Shown: in pieces, positions 46,592-55,584 of the stretch
Position numbering within the stretch: position 1 is the stretch's first letter
Layout of the letters: every line of letters begins with the position of its first letter
The notes under the pieces: model-generated
What the model saw: only the letters and a program-made list of their open reading frames with translations
Databases searched by the model: none
Told to the model about the DNA's origin: nothing
Source of the DNA: Bradyrhizobium acaciae
GTDB taxonomy: Bacteria > Pseudomonadota > Alphaproteobacteria > Rhizobiales > Xanthobacteraceae
Direction of reading: 5' to 3'
Assembly (NCBI RefSeq): GCF_020889785.1
Contig: NZ_JACMYK010000004.1
Span: forward strand, 1 to 64,000
DNA: 64,000 bases
Position numbers and translations under genes: made by a program

Positions 46592-47398
46592 TCAAAGACC
46601 TGTCCCTTTGCCTCGGTACCCGATCAACGTCGTGATGTGACCCCGGTCCATGAACGAACCTGCCGGCGAGTACGACAGCAGCAACTGACGAATGCGCGTC
46701 AAAAAACGTTCGCGACGCGGCCCCAGCGTACCTGGCGCACCCATCGCCGTGGAGGAGAGCCAGCCAAGAAGGTCATCGATAGTCCAGTGATATCGGTAAT
46801 AGTGCCGAAGTTCGGTGATTTCATTGAAATCGGAAGCGGCAAGGACTTCCCGGTGAGATTGCTTCAGCAATGGCCGCACGCCGCCGGGGCCCGCGGGCAG
46901 GCTTCCGCCCCAGAAGTCCGTAATGTCCTTCACCATTGCTTCGTACCATTCTGAAGGTTCGGAATGCTCTCGCACGCGATCGATGATCGCGACGCATCCA
47001 TCGGGTTTGAGGATTTGCGACAGCTTGGTCAGTACCGCAGCACGGTCCATCCAGTGGAACGCGAGCGCGACGGTTGTCAGGTCGAACGTCGAGGCCGGCA
47101 GTTGCAGATTTTCGGACGTCGATACGACGAAGTCCAGATTGCTGACTCCGAGCGTCGTCGCCATTCGCTTGCCTTCCTCGACCATCTCGCTGCTGGGATC
47201 GACGGAAAATACGTGCGCTACGGATTGGGCCAGAGGAAGGCCAATCTGTCCAGTGCCGGCACCAAGATCGAGCACGCGGCTGCTGGTCGTGAGCCGGCAA
47301 AGCCGGACCAGTGATCTGAAAACATCCTCCGGATAAGGTACGGCGTGCCGCGCGTAGTACGGCGCGGCACCGCTGAATATTTCACTTGCTACAAGCAT
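46592..47398 (-). CDS. Class I SAM-dependent methyltransferase, copy 1
   Basis: 268 residues. The SAM-binding motif I is VLDLGAGTGQIGLPLA near residue 43, with DPSSE as the acidic loop and FHWMDRAAVL as motif IV region. GGAGG precedes the ATG. It is a full-length paralogue of the methyltransferase at 49445-50233. Substrate unknown; its place in the phosphonate cluster suggests N-, O- or P-ester methylation of the product. Confidence 0.87.
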   Translation of the reverse strand: MLVASEIFSGAAPYYARHAVPYPEDVFRSLVRLCRLTTSSRVLDLGAGTGQIGLPLAQSVAHVFSVDPSSEMVEEGKRMATTLGVSNLDFVVSTSENLQLPASTFDLTTVALAFHWMDRAAVLTKLSQILKPDGCVAIIDRVREHSEPSEWYEAMVKDITDFWGGSLPAGPGGVRPLLKQSHREVLAASDFNEITELRHYYRYHWTIDDLLGWLSSTAMGAPGTLGPRRERFLTRIRQLLLSYSPAGSFMDRGHITTLIGYRGKGTGL

Positions 47399-47996
47399 GA
47401 CTGCCTCCGCACCTTTGCCCCTGGCCGTTCACAAGTTGCCCCACGGTCAGCCAGGGGCGGTGTGCCGATCGGGGAGAAGTTCTGCACCGAATTCTTCATG
47501 TCGATATCACGCGTTTCCGGAAAGCGCGGCCGTGGGGAGAGGCTCGCTGCTGATGATCCCAGCCACGCTTTGCGAGCCGCATCAATCGCTCAATGCCGGC
47601 AGTTGACTGCCGGCTGAATCTTCCGGCCGACCGCTCTGAATGCCACTTTTGCTTCGCGCTGCGCCCGTTCGGTTCGCCTGCGGTCTTCGGGCCCGCAAAC
47701 GCTGGTTTCGCTGTTCGGGCGGACGGCCGCGGTCTCAGATCGCCCGCTCAGAAGCCCGTACCGCCAGAGCGCAATGGCCAGGAGAGTGCTGTTGGCCTCG
47801 CCAGAGCGAACGGTCACGCCTGCCAGTTTTGGGGGGTGGCGATTTCCCTGTTTGCCTTCAATTTGCACGATCAGTCCGGGGCGCTGTCCGAACTCGAAAG
47901 TGAATCCGGATGACCTCGGCTGGCGGATAGCGTCAGCCGGCGATTCGAATGAAAGCGGACAGACGCCGTGCTGATGGTGTCAAAGTGGAGACGAGC
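47399..47996. other. Divergent promoter region, no gene seen
   Basis: 598 bases between the minus-strand methyltransferase and the plus-strand flavin monooxygenase. No coding features were recognised. Both promoters should lie here. Confidence 0.4.
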
Positions 47997-49364
47997 ATGC
48001 CGCGCAACAGCGAAATGAAGCTGGGGCTGTTTCTGAATCAGGCGGGATATCACGAGGGCGCATGGCGTGACCCGGACGTGCCTGCAAATGGCGGGGTCGA
48101 TATCGACCACTACGCACATCTGGCCCGGATCGCGGAAGATGCCGCGTTTCACTTCATATTCCTCGCCGATACGCCGAGCGTAATGGAGCCGGATCAGGCG
48201 GCGATAGCCCGTGCCGGCCGGAACGACAGTTTCGAGCCGATCACATTGCTGTCGTCACTCTCGTCAAGAACCCGCAATATCGGTCTCGTCGCGACTGCGA
48301 CAACCACGTACCAACAGCCTTATCATCTTGCGCGCATGCTCGCCTCGCTCGACCACCTGTCGGCGGGACGCGCCGCCTGGAACATCGTTACCTCGGGCCA
48401 CGAGTTCGAGGCGGGCAATTTCGGCCAGGAGAACCTTCCGGATCATGAAACCCGCTACGCGCGCGCAAGAGAGTTCGTCGAGGTGGTCAAGGGGCTTTGG
48501 GATACGTGGGAGGACGACGCTTTCGTTCGCGACAAGAAAACCGGCACTTACGTCGATACGACCAGGCTGCACCAGTTGAATCACCGCGGCCCATTTCTCT
48601 CGGTCAGGGGACCATTGAACGTCGCGAGGCCGCCGCAAGGTTATCCCGTGCTGGTCCAGGCCGGCGCGTCAGACGCCGGAATATCGTTTGCGGCAGAGTT
48701 CGCCGAGGTCGTATTTACCGCGCAGCCATTGCTGGAAGGAGGAAAGGAATTCTACGCGACGCTCCGAAACAAGGCTCGGGCGCTCGGCCGGGACGATGAT
48801 GAGGTGTTGATCATGCCGGGACTTGTCCCGATCGTCGGAAAGACAACGCAGGATGCCGCAGAAATCCTCAGACGATTGCAGGAATATACGCACATCGATG
48901 CCCGGATGGGGCTGGCCCACCGCGTCCTGGGTTCGGTCATGGACCTGCGTACGATAGATCTCGATGCCAGAGTGCCAGATGTTTTGCCGCGGACAAATCT
49001 GGTCCAAAGTCGACAGGAGTTGCTCCTCGAGGTCGCAGCAAGGCGGAATATGACCTGGCGACAGCTGATCAGCTTCATATCCGACGGCAAAGGCCACCTG
49101 ATGGTGTTGGGGACGCCGGACGAAATCGCAGACGTCATGATAGAGTTCCTGGATCATGATGCGGCCGATGGCTTCAACGTGATGCCCGCAACCGTTCCTG
49201 GCGGACTCAAGGACTTCGTCGAGCTTGTCGTTCCCGAATTGCGCAGACGAGGAAGATTCAGGTCCGGCTATTCCGGCCCGACGCTCAGGGAGAATATCGG
49301 CTTGAAGCGGCCGCCCAATGGCTACCTGCGTGCAAGTGGAGGCGCACGTCCTGAGCGCGACTGA
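47997..49364 (+). CDS. LLM-class flavin-dependent monooxygenase (NtaA/SnaA/DszA type)
   Basis: 455 residues from the ATG at 47997. The bacterial-luciferase barrel is evident: DHYAHLARIAEDAAFHFIFLADTP near residue 35, AWNIVTSGHEFEAGNFGQ near 125 and YPVLVQAGASDAG near 220. These enzymes use FMNH2 and O2 to oxidise amines, sulfonates or aminopolycarboxylates. It lies between the two paralogous methyltransferases and opposite in strand. It may oxidise (for example N-hydroxylate) a phosphonate intermediate or act in breakdown; sequence cannot decide. Confidence 0.88.
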   Translation: MPRNSEMKLGLFLNQAGYHEGAWRDPDVPANGGVDIDHYAHLARIAEDAAFHFIFLADTPSVMEPDQAAIARAGRNDSFEPITLLSSLSSRTRNIGLVATATTTYQQPYHLARMLASLDHLSAGRAAWNIVTSGHEFEAGNFGQENLPDHETRYARAREFVEVVKGLWDTWEDDAFVRDKKTGTYVDTTRLHQLNHRGPFLSVRGPLNVARPPQGYPVLVQAGASDAGISFAAEFAEVVFTAQPLLEGGKEFYATLRNKARALGRDDDEVLIMPGLVPIVGKTTQDAAEILRRLQEYTHIDARMGLAHRVLGSVMDLRTIDLDARVPDVLPRTNLVQSRQELLLEVAARRNMTWRQLISFISDGKGHLMVLGTPDEIADVMIEFLDHDAADGFNVMPATVPGGLKDFVELVVPELRRRGRFRSGYSGPTLRENIGLKRPPNGYLRASGGARPERD

Positions 49365-49444
49365 GGTCTTCAAGCGCGGATCCGTCAGCGTTCCGGTTGT
49401 TTTCACCTGGAGCGCGCAGCCCAGGAACAGAATTCCGCCTGCGA

Positions 49445-50233
49445 TCAGGGTCTGTATCCGAGCAAGGTCGTGATATAGCCCTGTTCCAGGAACGAGCCTG
49501 ACGGCGAATAAGACAGCAACGATCCGCGCATACGCTTTGTAAATTCGTCGCGACGACGTCCGAGGGTGCCGGGAGCGCCTGCAGACGTCGAATAAAGATA
49601 CCCCAGAAGATCATCGATGTGCCATTCGTGTTCGTAGTAGTGACGTAGTTCCGTGATCTCTGTGAACGCGGAGGCATCGAGCACCTGGCGGTGTGACACG
49701 GCCATCTGCCGTAACGTGCCTGGACCTGCCGGAAAACTCCCTCCCCAGAACTCCTGCATCTCTTTCCACATCGCGATGGTCCATCCATCAGGTCTGGAAC
49801 CGGACCGCTCCCGGTCTATGACGGCGACACACCCGTCCCGCTCGAGCATCCGGCACAGCTTTGCCAGCACGATCTCTCGCTCCATCCAATGAAACGAACT
49901 TGCGATCGTCGCGATGCGGAACGTCGACGCCGGCTCGGGCAGATCTTCGGACCGTGACACGACAAACTCGATATTCATGAGTCCATCTTCCCCCGCTCTC
50001 CGACGTCCCTCCGCGATCATTTCATCGTTCGGATCGACGGACACGACACCCGCGATCGAACGGGCCAGTGGAATGCTGATCTGTCCGGTCCCCGAGCCGA
50101 GGTCGATCGCGCGACTCTTGTCATCGAGGCGGCAGACGCGAAGCAATGAGCGGAACATATCCGCCGGATAACCGAGCCTGTGTCGTGCGTAGTAGGGCGC
50201 CGCGCCGCGAAACAGTTCACTGGCTTTCGTCAT
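49445..50233 (-). CDS. Class I SAM-dependent methyltransferase, copy 2
   Basis: 262 residues. Motif I AIDLGSGTGQISIPLA near residue 39, DPNDEM near 62, FHWMEREIVLAKLCRMLERDG near 110. Similar over its length to copy 1, including FWGGSFPAGPG and the C-terminal SPSGSFLEQGYITTLLGY. It starts 53 bases after the aminotransferase ends and is the last gene of the five-gene minus-strand run that begins with PEP mutase. Confidence 0.88.
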   Translation of the reverse strand: MTKASELFRGAAPYYARHRLGYPADMFRSLLRVCRLDDKSRAIDLGSGTGQISIPLARSIAGVVSVDPNDEMIAEGRRRAGEDGLMNIEFVVSRSEDLPEPASTFRIATIASSFHWMEREIVLAKLCRMLERDGCVAVIDRERSGSRPDGWTIAMWKEMQEFWGGSFPAGPGTLRQMAVSHRQVLDASAFTEITELRHYYEHEWHIDDLLGYLYSTSAGAPGTLGRRRDEFTKRMRGSLLSYSPSGSFLEQGYITTLLGYRP

Positions 50234-50286
50234 ACCGCGTTTCTTTCCCTCGTCTTCGACCGATGAAGTGGCATCACCGGAGCTCT

Positions 50287-51384
50287 TCAGGCGGATATGA
50301 TCCTGGCCAGAATCGCTAGGCCGCGTCGCAGGTCGTCCTCATTACGCGTTTCGCAGTATGATATCCGAAGTCCCTGCATCGCTTCGGTCACTACCGGCTC
50401 TGCCGCGAACTGGATACCTGGTCGGACGAGCACGCCTGCGGCGAGAGCCTCCGACGCGAGGTCATTAGCGTTCGATCGCGTCGGGACCCAGACGTGGAGT
50501 CCCAGCGGTCCGCTGGCGAGATCAGGCCTTTGCAGGATGTCTGCCGCGATCGCCCGCCGTGATGCCGCGATCTGCCGGATCCTCGTGGTCGCGTCGTGCG
50601 CGGTTCCGTTCGCGATAAAGGCCTGGGCAAGTTCGGCCTGTAGTGCGGCGACGAACCACATCGACATCTTGCCGTACTTCTCCATCAAAGCGTCGGCATC
50701 CTGTGCTCGCGGAGCCATCAGAAACGCCACTCGCATTCCCATCACGACCGTCTTGGCCAGCCCCATCACATACCAGGTCAGCTCCGGAGCAAGAGTTGCG
50801 ATTGGCGGCGGCGGATTTTCGACCATCAGCGCTTGTGCTTCATCCTCGATGATCAGGACGTTATACCGTCGCGCGATCGTGGCGATCGCGATACGCCTTT
50901 CGGCTGACATCACGGTCGCTGTCGGATTCTGAACGGTTGGAATCGTGTAGAGAACCTTGTTGGTGTTGATCGTGCGGCAGGCGGCCTCGAACGCGTCCGG
51001 CTTCAATCCTCCCGGATCCATCGGTATCCCTCTGATATTGAAGCCGAGGATCCGGGAGAGAGCCTGCATGTTGGGGTACGTCATCTCTTCGGTGAGCAAC
51101 GTGCCGCTTTTGCTCACGAGTTGATTTAGCAGCAGGAAGAGCACGTTCAGCGTGCCGTTGGTAACGATCATCCGATCGATGTCCGGTACGAACGCCAGCC
51201 GCCGGGAAATCCATTCGGCACCGGCTCGCCGATCGTCTTCGGTTCCCCGGGGCCGGTTCGTTCTAAGAAGCCCACCGGCGTCCTTGCGGTGAATGCGTTG
51301 GTCTATGCTGCTTGCCAGTGACGCTTCCAGCTTCGCAACGATCGGCGGGACCGCCCGTGACAAATCGATAACGTCCTTAGCCAT
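50287..51384 (-). CDS. PLP-dependent aminotransferase, probable phosphonopyruvate transaminase
   Basis: 365 residues from the ATG at 51384, which has a strong AGGAGG site; the longer frame upstream is not used. Lys211 (MGLAKTVVMGMR) should bind PLP, VQNPTAT (151-157) and IIEDEA contact the cofactor. It is related to the aminotransferase at 33778. No phosphonopyruvate decarboxylase is present, so transamination to phosphonoalanine is the most natural next step after PEP mutase (inference). It is 29 bases behind the CDP-alcohol phosphotransferase gene. Confidence 0.87.
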   Translation of the reverse strand: MAKDVIDLSRAVPPIVAKLEASLASSIDQRIHRKDAGGLLRTNRPRGTEDDRRAGAEWISRRLAFVPDIDRMIVTNGTLNVLFLLLNQLVSKSGTLLTEEMTYPNMQALSRILGFNIRGIPMDPGGLKPDAFEAACRTINTNKVLYTIPTVQNPTATVMSAERRIAIATIARRYNVLIIEDEAQALMVENPPPPIATLAPELTWYVMGLAKTVVMGMRVAFLMAPRAQDADALMEKYGKMSMWFVAALQAELAQAFIANGTAHDATTRIRQIAASRRAIAADILQRPDLASGPLGLHVWVPTRSNANDLASEALAAGVLVRPGIQFAAEPVVTEAMQGLRISYCETRNEDDLRRGLAILARIISA

Positions 51385-51413
51385 GGATACCTCCTGGCGC
51401 GCGAGGGGAGTCG

Positions 51414-52049
51414 TTAGGCGGAAATCATGGCCCGGATAGTCAAAGCCGCCGACGCTGCGACGCTGAACAAAAGAATTGCGATGTACATCAGTCGGCGCGG
51501 GGCCGGAACAGGAATGGGCGAGACGTGCAACAGGGAGAGTGCGGCAAACGTCCCAAGCAGCAGCCATGAGAAGACCGGCTGCACCACGAATGGCTCGGCC
51601 AGTACAAGCAGCGCAAGCAGTGGGACGTCGTAAGACAGCGGCAGACCCGAAAAGTATCGATCTGCCGACAGGCCAAACACCCCGAAATAGCTCAGACGAA
51701 GCGCGCCTGCGACAAGCAGCATCGTGCCAAGCGCGGCAGATAGGGGGCTCACGCCGTGCAACTGCAGCAACGTGATCGAGGGAAATACTGCGCCGTAAAT
51801 GAGATCGGAGAAGCCGTCCAGATTTTTGCCGATCTTCCCGGCCGTTTCCGAGCGATTCCGAAGCCGGCGTGCGACAATCCCGTCGAGGTGATCTGCGAGC
51901 ATCGCCCAGAGGGCTATCGCGACCGCAAGTTCTATGCGACGGTCGATCGCAAGAGACAGGGCGATGCCCGACAATATGACTCCGGACGCCGTTATCGCGT
52001 TGGCAGGGTCAAGAAAATAGCGGAGCATCGTTTTCGCTCGCTGGGTCAA
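51414..52049 (-). CDS. CDP-alcohol phosphatidyltransferase-family membrane enzyme
   Basis: 211 residues with about six membrane helices. The CDP-alcohol motif is complete: DHLDGIVARR near residue 50, then GKNLDGFSD, giving the DGxxAR...GxxxDxxxD pattern with the wider spacing of phosphatidylserine-synthase types. It would transfer a phosphonate or phosphate between a CMP-activated group and an alcohol or diacylglycerol in the inner membrane. TTG start at 52049 directly after the cytidylyltransferase stop, or ATG at 52028. Confidence 0.87.
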   Translation of the reverse strand: MTQRAKTMLRYFLDPANAITASGVILSGIALSLAIDRRIELAVAIALWAMLADHLDGIVARRLRNRSETAGKIGKNLDGFSDLIYGAVFPSITLLQLHGVSPLSAALGTMLLVAGALRLSYFGVFGLSADRYFSGLPLSYDVPLLALLVLAEPFVVQPVFSWLLLGTFAALSLLHVSPIPVPAPRRLMYIAILLFSVAASAALTIRAMISA

Positions 52050-52050
52050 T

Positions 52051-52845
52051 TCAAGTCCGATGGTCGGCGTGCGGAGGCGGCGAATGCTGTTCCGCGAACA
52101 GCGCGTTCGCTATTCGAAGATCGTCAGCCGTGTCGATCTCCCACCAGCGCTCATGGTCACATCGCGCCGCGGCGAGTTGCAGGCCCCGTCGTTCGATCAG
52201 ATATGCCAGAAGTTCTTCTGTATAGGACCTGGTGGCTCCTGATCTGATAATGTCGTCCAGGCCTGGAACGATCGTTGTCCGCAGGGCGAACGCGGAGAAG
52301 CGAAACAGGTTCAACGTCTTGAAAAGCGCTGGAGCGCGCGAAAGGTCGGCGCCAGACTGTTTCAGGCGAAAGCCGGAAATGAAGCCAGTTTCGGAGAGCA
52401 GAACCGCGGAGCCCTGCATCCTCGCATCGAAGGGCGCGACCGCCGCGACGGCGGACGCTTCGCTTTGATCGAAACGATCGAGGACGGCTTGTTCGAAAAA
52501 GACGTCCCCCTCCAAGAGATAATGATCTCCGCCGAGCAGCACATCGCGCGCCAGCCAGAGCGAATACGCGCTGCCGGTCTGGTCGAAAACAGAGGACTCG
52601 ATGTAGTCGATCCGGACGGAGCCGAACCGGGCCCCGCAAGCGTATTGGATGGCATCTTTGCGGTAGCCGACGACGATCGTGGCGCTTTCCACGCCAACCG
52701 CCTCCAGACGTCGCAAGGCGTTTAGGATGATCGGTGTTCCATTGACTTCGACAAGTGGCTTCGGTCGCAGATCCGTGAGTGGCCGCAGGCGGGAGCCGGC
52801 CCCCGCGGCAAGTATGACCGCATTTTTCGGAGCAACGTCAGTCAT
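52051..52845 (-). CDS. Nucleotidyltransferase, probable phosphonate cytidylyltransferase (PntC/LicC-like)
   Basis: 264 residues. The NTP-transferase signature LAAGAGSRLRPLTDLRPKPLVEV is at residues 11-33, with YLLEGDVFFE near 110 for the metal. Relatives include phosphocholine cytidylyltransferase LicC and the phosphonate-specific PntC domain. Placed between PEP mutase and a CDP-alcohol transferase, it probably activates an aminoalkyl phosphonate with CTP. A GGGAG site precedes the ATG. Sugar-nucleotide synthesis is the alternative but no sugar genes are nearby. Confidence 0.86.
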   Translation of the reverse strand: MTDVAPKNAVILAAGAGSRLRPLTDLRPKPLVEVNGTPIILNALRRLEAVGVESATIVVGYRKDAIQYACGARFGSVRIDYIESSVFDQTGSAYSLWLARDVLLGGDHYLLEGDVFFEQAVLDRFDQSEASAVAAVAPFDARMQGSAVLLSETGFISGFRLKQSGADLSRAPALFKTLNLFRFSAFALRTTIVPGLDDIIRSGATRSYTEELLAYLIERRGLQLAAARCDHERWWEIDTADDLRIANALFAEQHSPPPHADHRT

Positions 52846-53040
52846 CCGGAATCTCCCTTCAGTATGTCGGATGCTCGCGGGCTTTTAGGCTTGGCCGGCC
52901 GATGCCGCCGTGAAGCGCGGAACTTCTTCCCTCGTAGGGTCCGGCAATCCGTTCTGATGGGGTACGCCAGGCCCTGCAACATCGTGCGACGCTGCTCTCG
53001 TGGCGCCGCTCGAAACGACCTTGAGCCCGCATGGATGGGC

Positions 53041-53979
53041 TCATTGTTCATGGTGCTGAGGATGAAGGTAGTTTGCTTCCGCGCGGGCGAGCTCGTCATA
53101 CCCGAGCAGTTCGAACACGTCGTCGAGGGTCGCGATATTGGGCTCGATGCTGGCGGTATTCTCCTCCGCGACGATGCGGTTGCAGATCTGGCGCATCGCG
53201 GCCATCGCGGCTCGCATGGAGTGGTTGGCCCAGATCACGGTGGAAATGCCCGCTCTGCGGTACACCGAGACCGGTGTTCGATAGTACTTCGTTGGTACGA
53301 TCACGACCGGCAATTTGTTCTGCCACGCTCGCGTGAACGCGAGAATCTCGTCGGCGGCGCTTCTGCGGGAGTGAATGAGAATCGCGTCGGATCCAGCGTC
53401 CGCATAGGCGTGGGCGCGCGAAATTGCTTCCTCGACTGCATGCCCCGCGATGAACGATTCGATGCGGGCAACGAGGACCAGATCGTCTGCGACCGCATCC
53501 TTTACAGCGCGCAGCCGCCCGGAAAACTCGTCAATGTCGGCGAGCGGGTGTCGATCGCCGATGAGCGAGTTGGTTTTGGGAAAACAGCTGTCTTCCAGCG
53601 TGACGCCGGCAGCGCCGCATTGACGGAGCTTCCGGGCCAGCATGCGGGCATTGTTGAAGTTGCCGAAGCCGCCGTCGCCGTCGACCAGAACCGGCAGCTG
53701 GCTCGTGTCAACGATCCGCTCCACGACCCCGACAAGCTGACTCCAGGACGCTTCATTTGCGTCGCGATAGCCAAGGCAGGATGCGATCGACAGGCCGGAT
53801 GCCCAAAGTCCCTTGAAGCCTGCGCGTCCGGCGATCGCCGCGGAGAGCCCATCATGCGCTTCCATAAGAAACGAGATTTCGCTGCTGCAGCAGATCTGGA
53901 CGCGCATCATGTCCGCGAACGACTCTCTTGCGGGCGAAATAGGACGATTTGCGGAGGCGGTACGTGCTCGGACCTGCAT
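53041..53979 (-). CDS. pepM: Phosphoenolpyruvate mutase
   Basis: 312 residues, start at 53979 behind AAGGG. It rearranges PEP to phosphonopyruvate, the first step of nearly all C-P bond synthesis. FLMEAHDGLSAAIAGRAGF, VLVDGDGGFGNFNNAR (metal-binding Asp100/Asp102) and the gate loop EDSCFPKTNS (129-138) are PEP-mutase features; PKxNS separates it from phosphonopyruvate hydrolase. The first Lys of the usual EDKxxPKxNS is Ser here. It heads a minus-strand run of five genes, though 195 bases separate it from the next. Confidence 0.9.
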   Translation of the reverse strand: MQVRARTASANRPISPARESFADMMRVQICCSSEISFLMEAHDGLSAAIAGRAGFKGLWASGLSIASCLGYRDANEASWSQLVGVVERIVDTSQLPVLVDGDGGFGNFNNARMLARKLRQCGAAGVTLEDSCFPKTNSLIGDRHPLADIDEFSGRLRAVKDAVADDLVLVARIESFIAGHAVEEAISRAHAYADAGSDAILIHSRRSAADEILAFTRAWQNKLPVVIVPTKYYRTPVSVYRRAGISTVIWANHSMRAAMAAMRQICNRIVAEENTASIEPNIATLDDVFELLGYDELARAEANYLHPQHHEQ

Positions 53980-54545
53980 GCGAACCCTTGTGCATCTGAA
54001 CGGCCGGGTGCGGCTGACCAGCCGATGCTCGCTATCGGTGACATGTGGACGTCATCTAGATCAATGACGAGTGTTGGTAGTTGACCTGATGTGGAAAATG
54101 GAGGTGCCGGCTGATGCCAGCGCGTTCGATCCGGCCCAGTGAAATCTGCAGCCTTGTAAGGCATTCACAGAGCGCGTCTGCCTGCGAACTTGTTTCACTT
54201 GATGCCGCAGGAATTCGGCTTCCGTCTTCATACGTCGCGCCTTCTGGCACGAGCGTGGACATGGTGCGCCTGAAGCGAAACGACGAAGCGCACCCCGAAC
54301 CGCCGGCGACGTTCCGATGTCGAATGTGCGACGTGAGATTTTTCACATCGCCGTTAAGCGCGTTTACGATCAGGCCAGCGCTGTTGGCATGATCCTTGAT
54401 TGAAACAATCAGCAGCAGCATCGGCTAAAGGAGCGGCAGTGGTTAATCGCACAATCGTCGACCATTTCCGGATTGTCTGTGTCGGTCACGACGTCGTCCG
54501 TTTCGATGAGGCGAGCGATCGTGCCATCAATGCGACCTCGTCGGC
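53980..54545. other. Intergenic upstream of pepM, no gene seen
   Basis: 566 bases between divergent pepM and the TssA-like gene. One 121-codon minus-strand frame (54056-54421) has no recognisable features and is probably chance. The pepM promoter should lie here; no motif was recognised. Confidence 0.4.
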
Positions 54546-55160
54546 ATGATCGATTACTGGATCGCAGCCCGCGATAGTATCGCTGCGCGTTCACGCAGCG
54601 GCGCAGCGCCTGTACCTGCAGGCCATAATATTCGTGGGACAGCCATCTTTAAACGGCTCGAAGCCGAGATCCGGCGCATGGACCTGGAGGGGCCGGCCGC
54701 CGTCGACTGGAGCAAGGCCAATATACTGGCCCTCGATATTCTGTCGAAGCGGTCAAAGGATATCCTGGTTGCCTCCTGGCTCTCCTATGGCTTGTTTCGG
54801 GCGGAGGGATATGAGGGTCTTGCCGTCGGTCTCGGCATGTTGCGAATGATGGTGGAGGCGCACTGGGACGCGTTATTTCCGCCGAGCAAGCAGGAAAAAG
54901 CGCGCGCCGGAGCGGTGGAATGGCTGCTTCACCTTGCGCCCGCATTGGCCGAGATCGAGCCGACCGACGCCGATGCTTCAGCAGTGGTTGCAGCCTGCGA
55001 TGCTCTGGAGGGGCTCGCTCGCGAACTCAGGGAAAAGCTGGCCTACGGACGGGTCGCGCTGAACGTTTTGTCGCGTTCGCTGCAACCGTACAATGAGCGA
55101 GCGACCGTGGTGATCGCGACCGCGGCTGAAAACGCGACCCGAGCCATCGAACCGGATTAG
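54546..55160 (+). CDS. TssA/ImpA N-terminal domain protein, orphan and short
   Basis: 204 residues. The segment SKRSKDILVASWLSYGLFRAEGYEGLAVGLGMLRMMVEAHWDALFPP (read in parts, residues ~75-120) is the ImpA_N domain of type VI secretion TssA proteins. Full TssA proteins are usually over 340 residues, so the C-terminal ring-forming part is missing. No other type VI gene is in the window. It is either a remnant or a stand-alone ImpA-domain protein. Confidence 0.7.
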   Translation: MIDYWIAARDSIAARSRSGAAPVPAGHNIRGTAIFKRLEAEIRRMDLEGPAAVDWSKANILALDILSKRSKDILVASWLSYGLFRAEGYEGLAVGLGMLRMMVEAHWDALFPPSKQEKARAGAVEWLLHLAPALAEIEPTDADASAVVAACDALEGLARELREKLAYGRVALNVLSRSLQPYNERATVVIATAAENATRAIEPD

Positions 55161-55584
55161 CATCGGGGTAGCCGCCGTAGGCGGTCGAACGTTCGGTACA
55201 AGGGCAGATCGAAACTGCGCTTCGGAAGCAATGCCGGCGGCCTGATGCACAGCTGCTCATGCTACCGGACCGGCCTTCCGAGAATTGCGCGAGTACAGTC
55301 GACCGATTGTTCATGGCGCTCCCATCATCGGCAACCAGCATTCGCACGTGCAGAGTTTTGATGGGCATGGCCGGTAAACACGTCGTGGCGAGCACGATCG
55401 CTCGAACGCTCCAAAACGGAGAGCGACGGTATCGGGGGCGGACTAGTGTTCATGTGATCGCAAAAGTTGATTGTTCCATCACCTAAATGCGGGAAATCTC
55501 GAGTGGCCGAACGCGTGCAACTACAAATCGTCACAACCAGGCCGTTTCCTTGGCTTCACATTCAAGAGCTTGCGGGGAAAAGTG
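55161..55584. other. Intergenic, no gene seen
   Basis: 424 bases between the TssA-like ORF and the FseA-like gene. No recognisable coding sequence or site, apart from a purine-rich GGGGA ahead of the start at 55585. Confidence 0.4.

Noticed and set aside
53720..53745. tts-box-like GTCAGCTTGTCG on the minus strand
   Set aside because: It lies inside the pepM coding sequence, and the second half of the element (AAAGCT) is absent.
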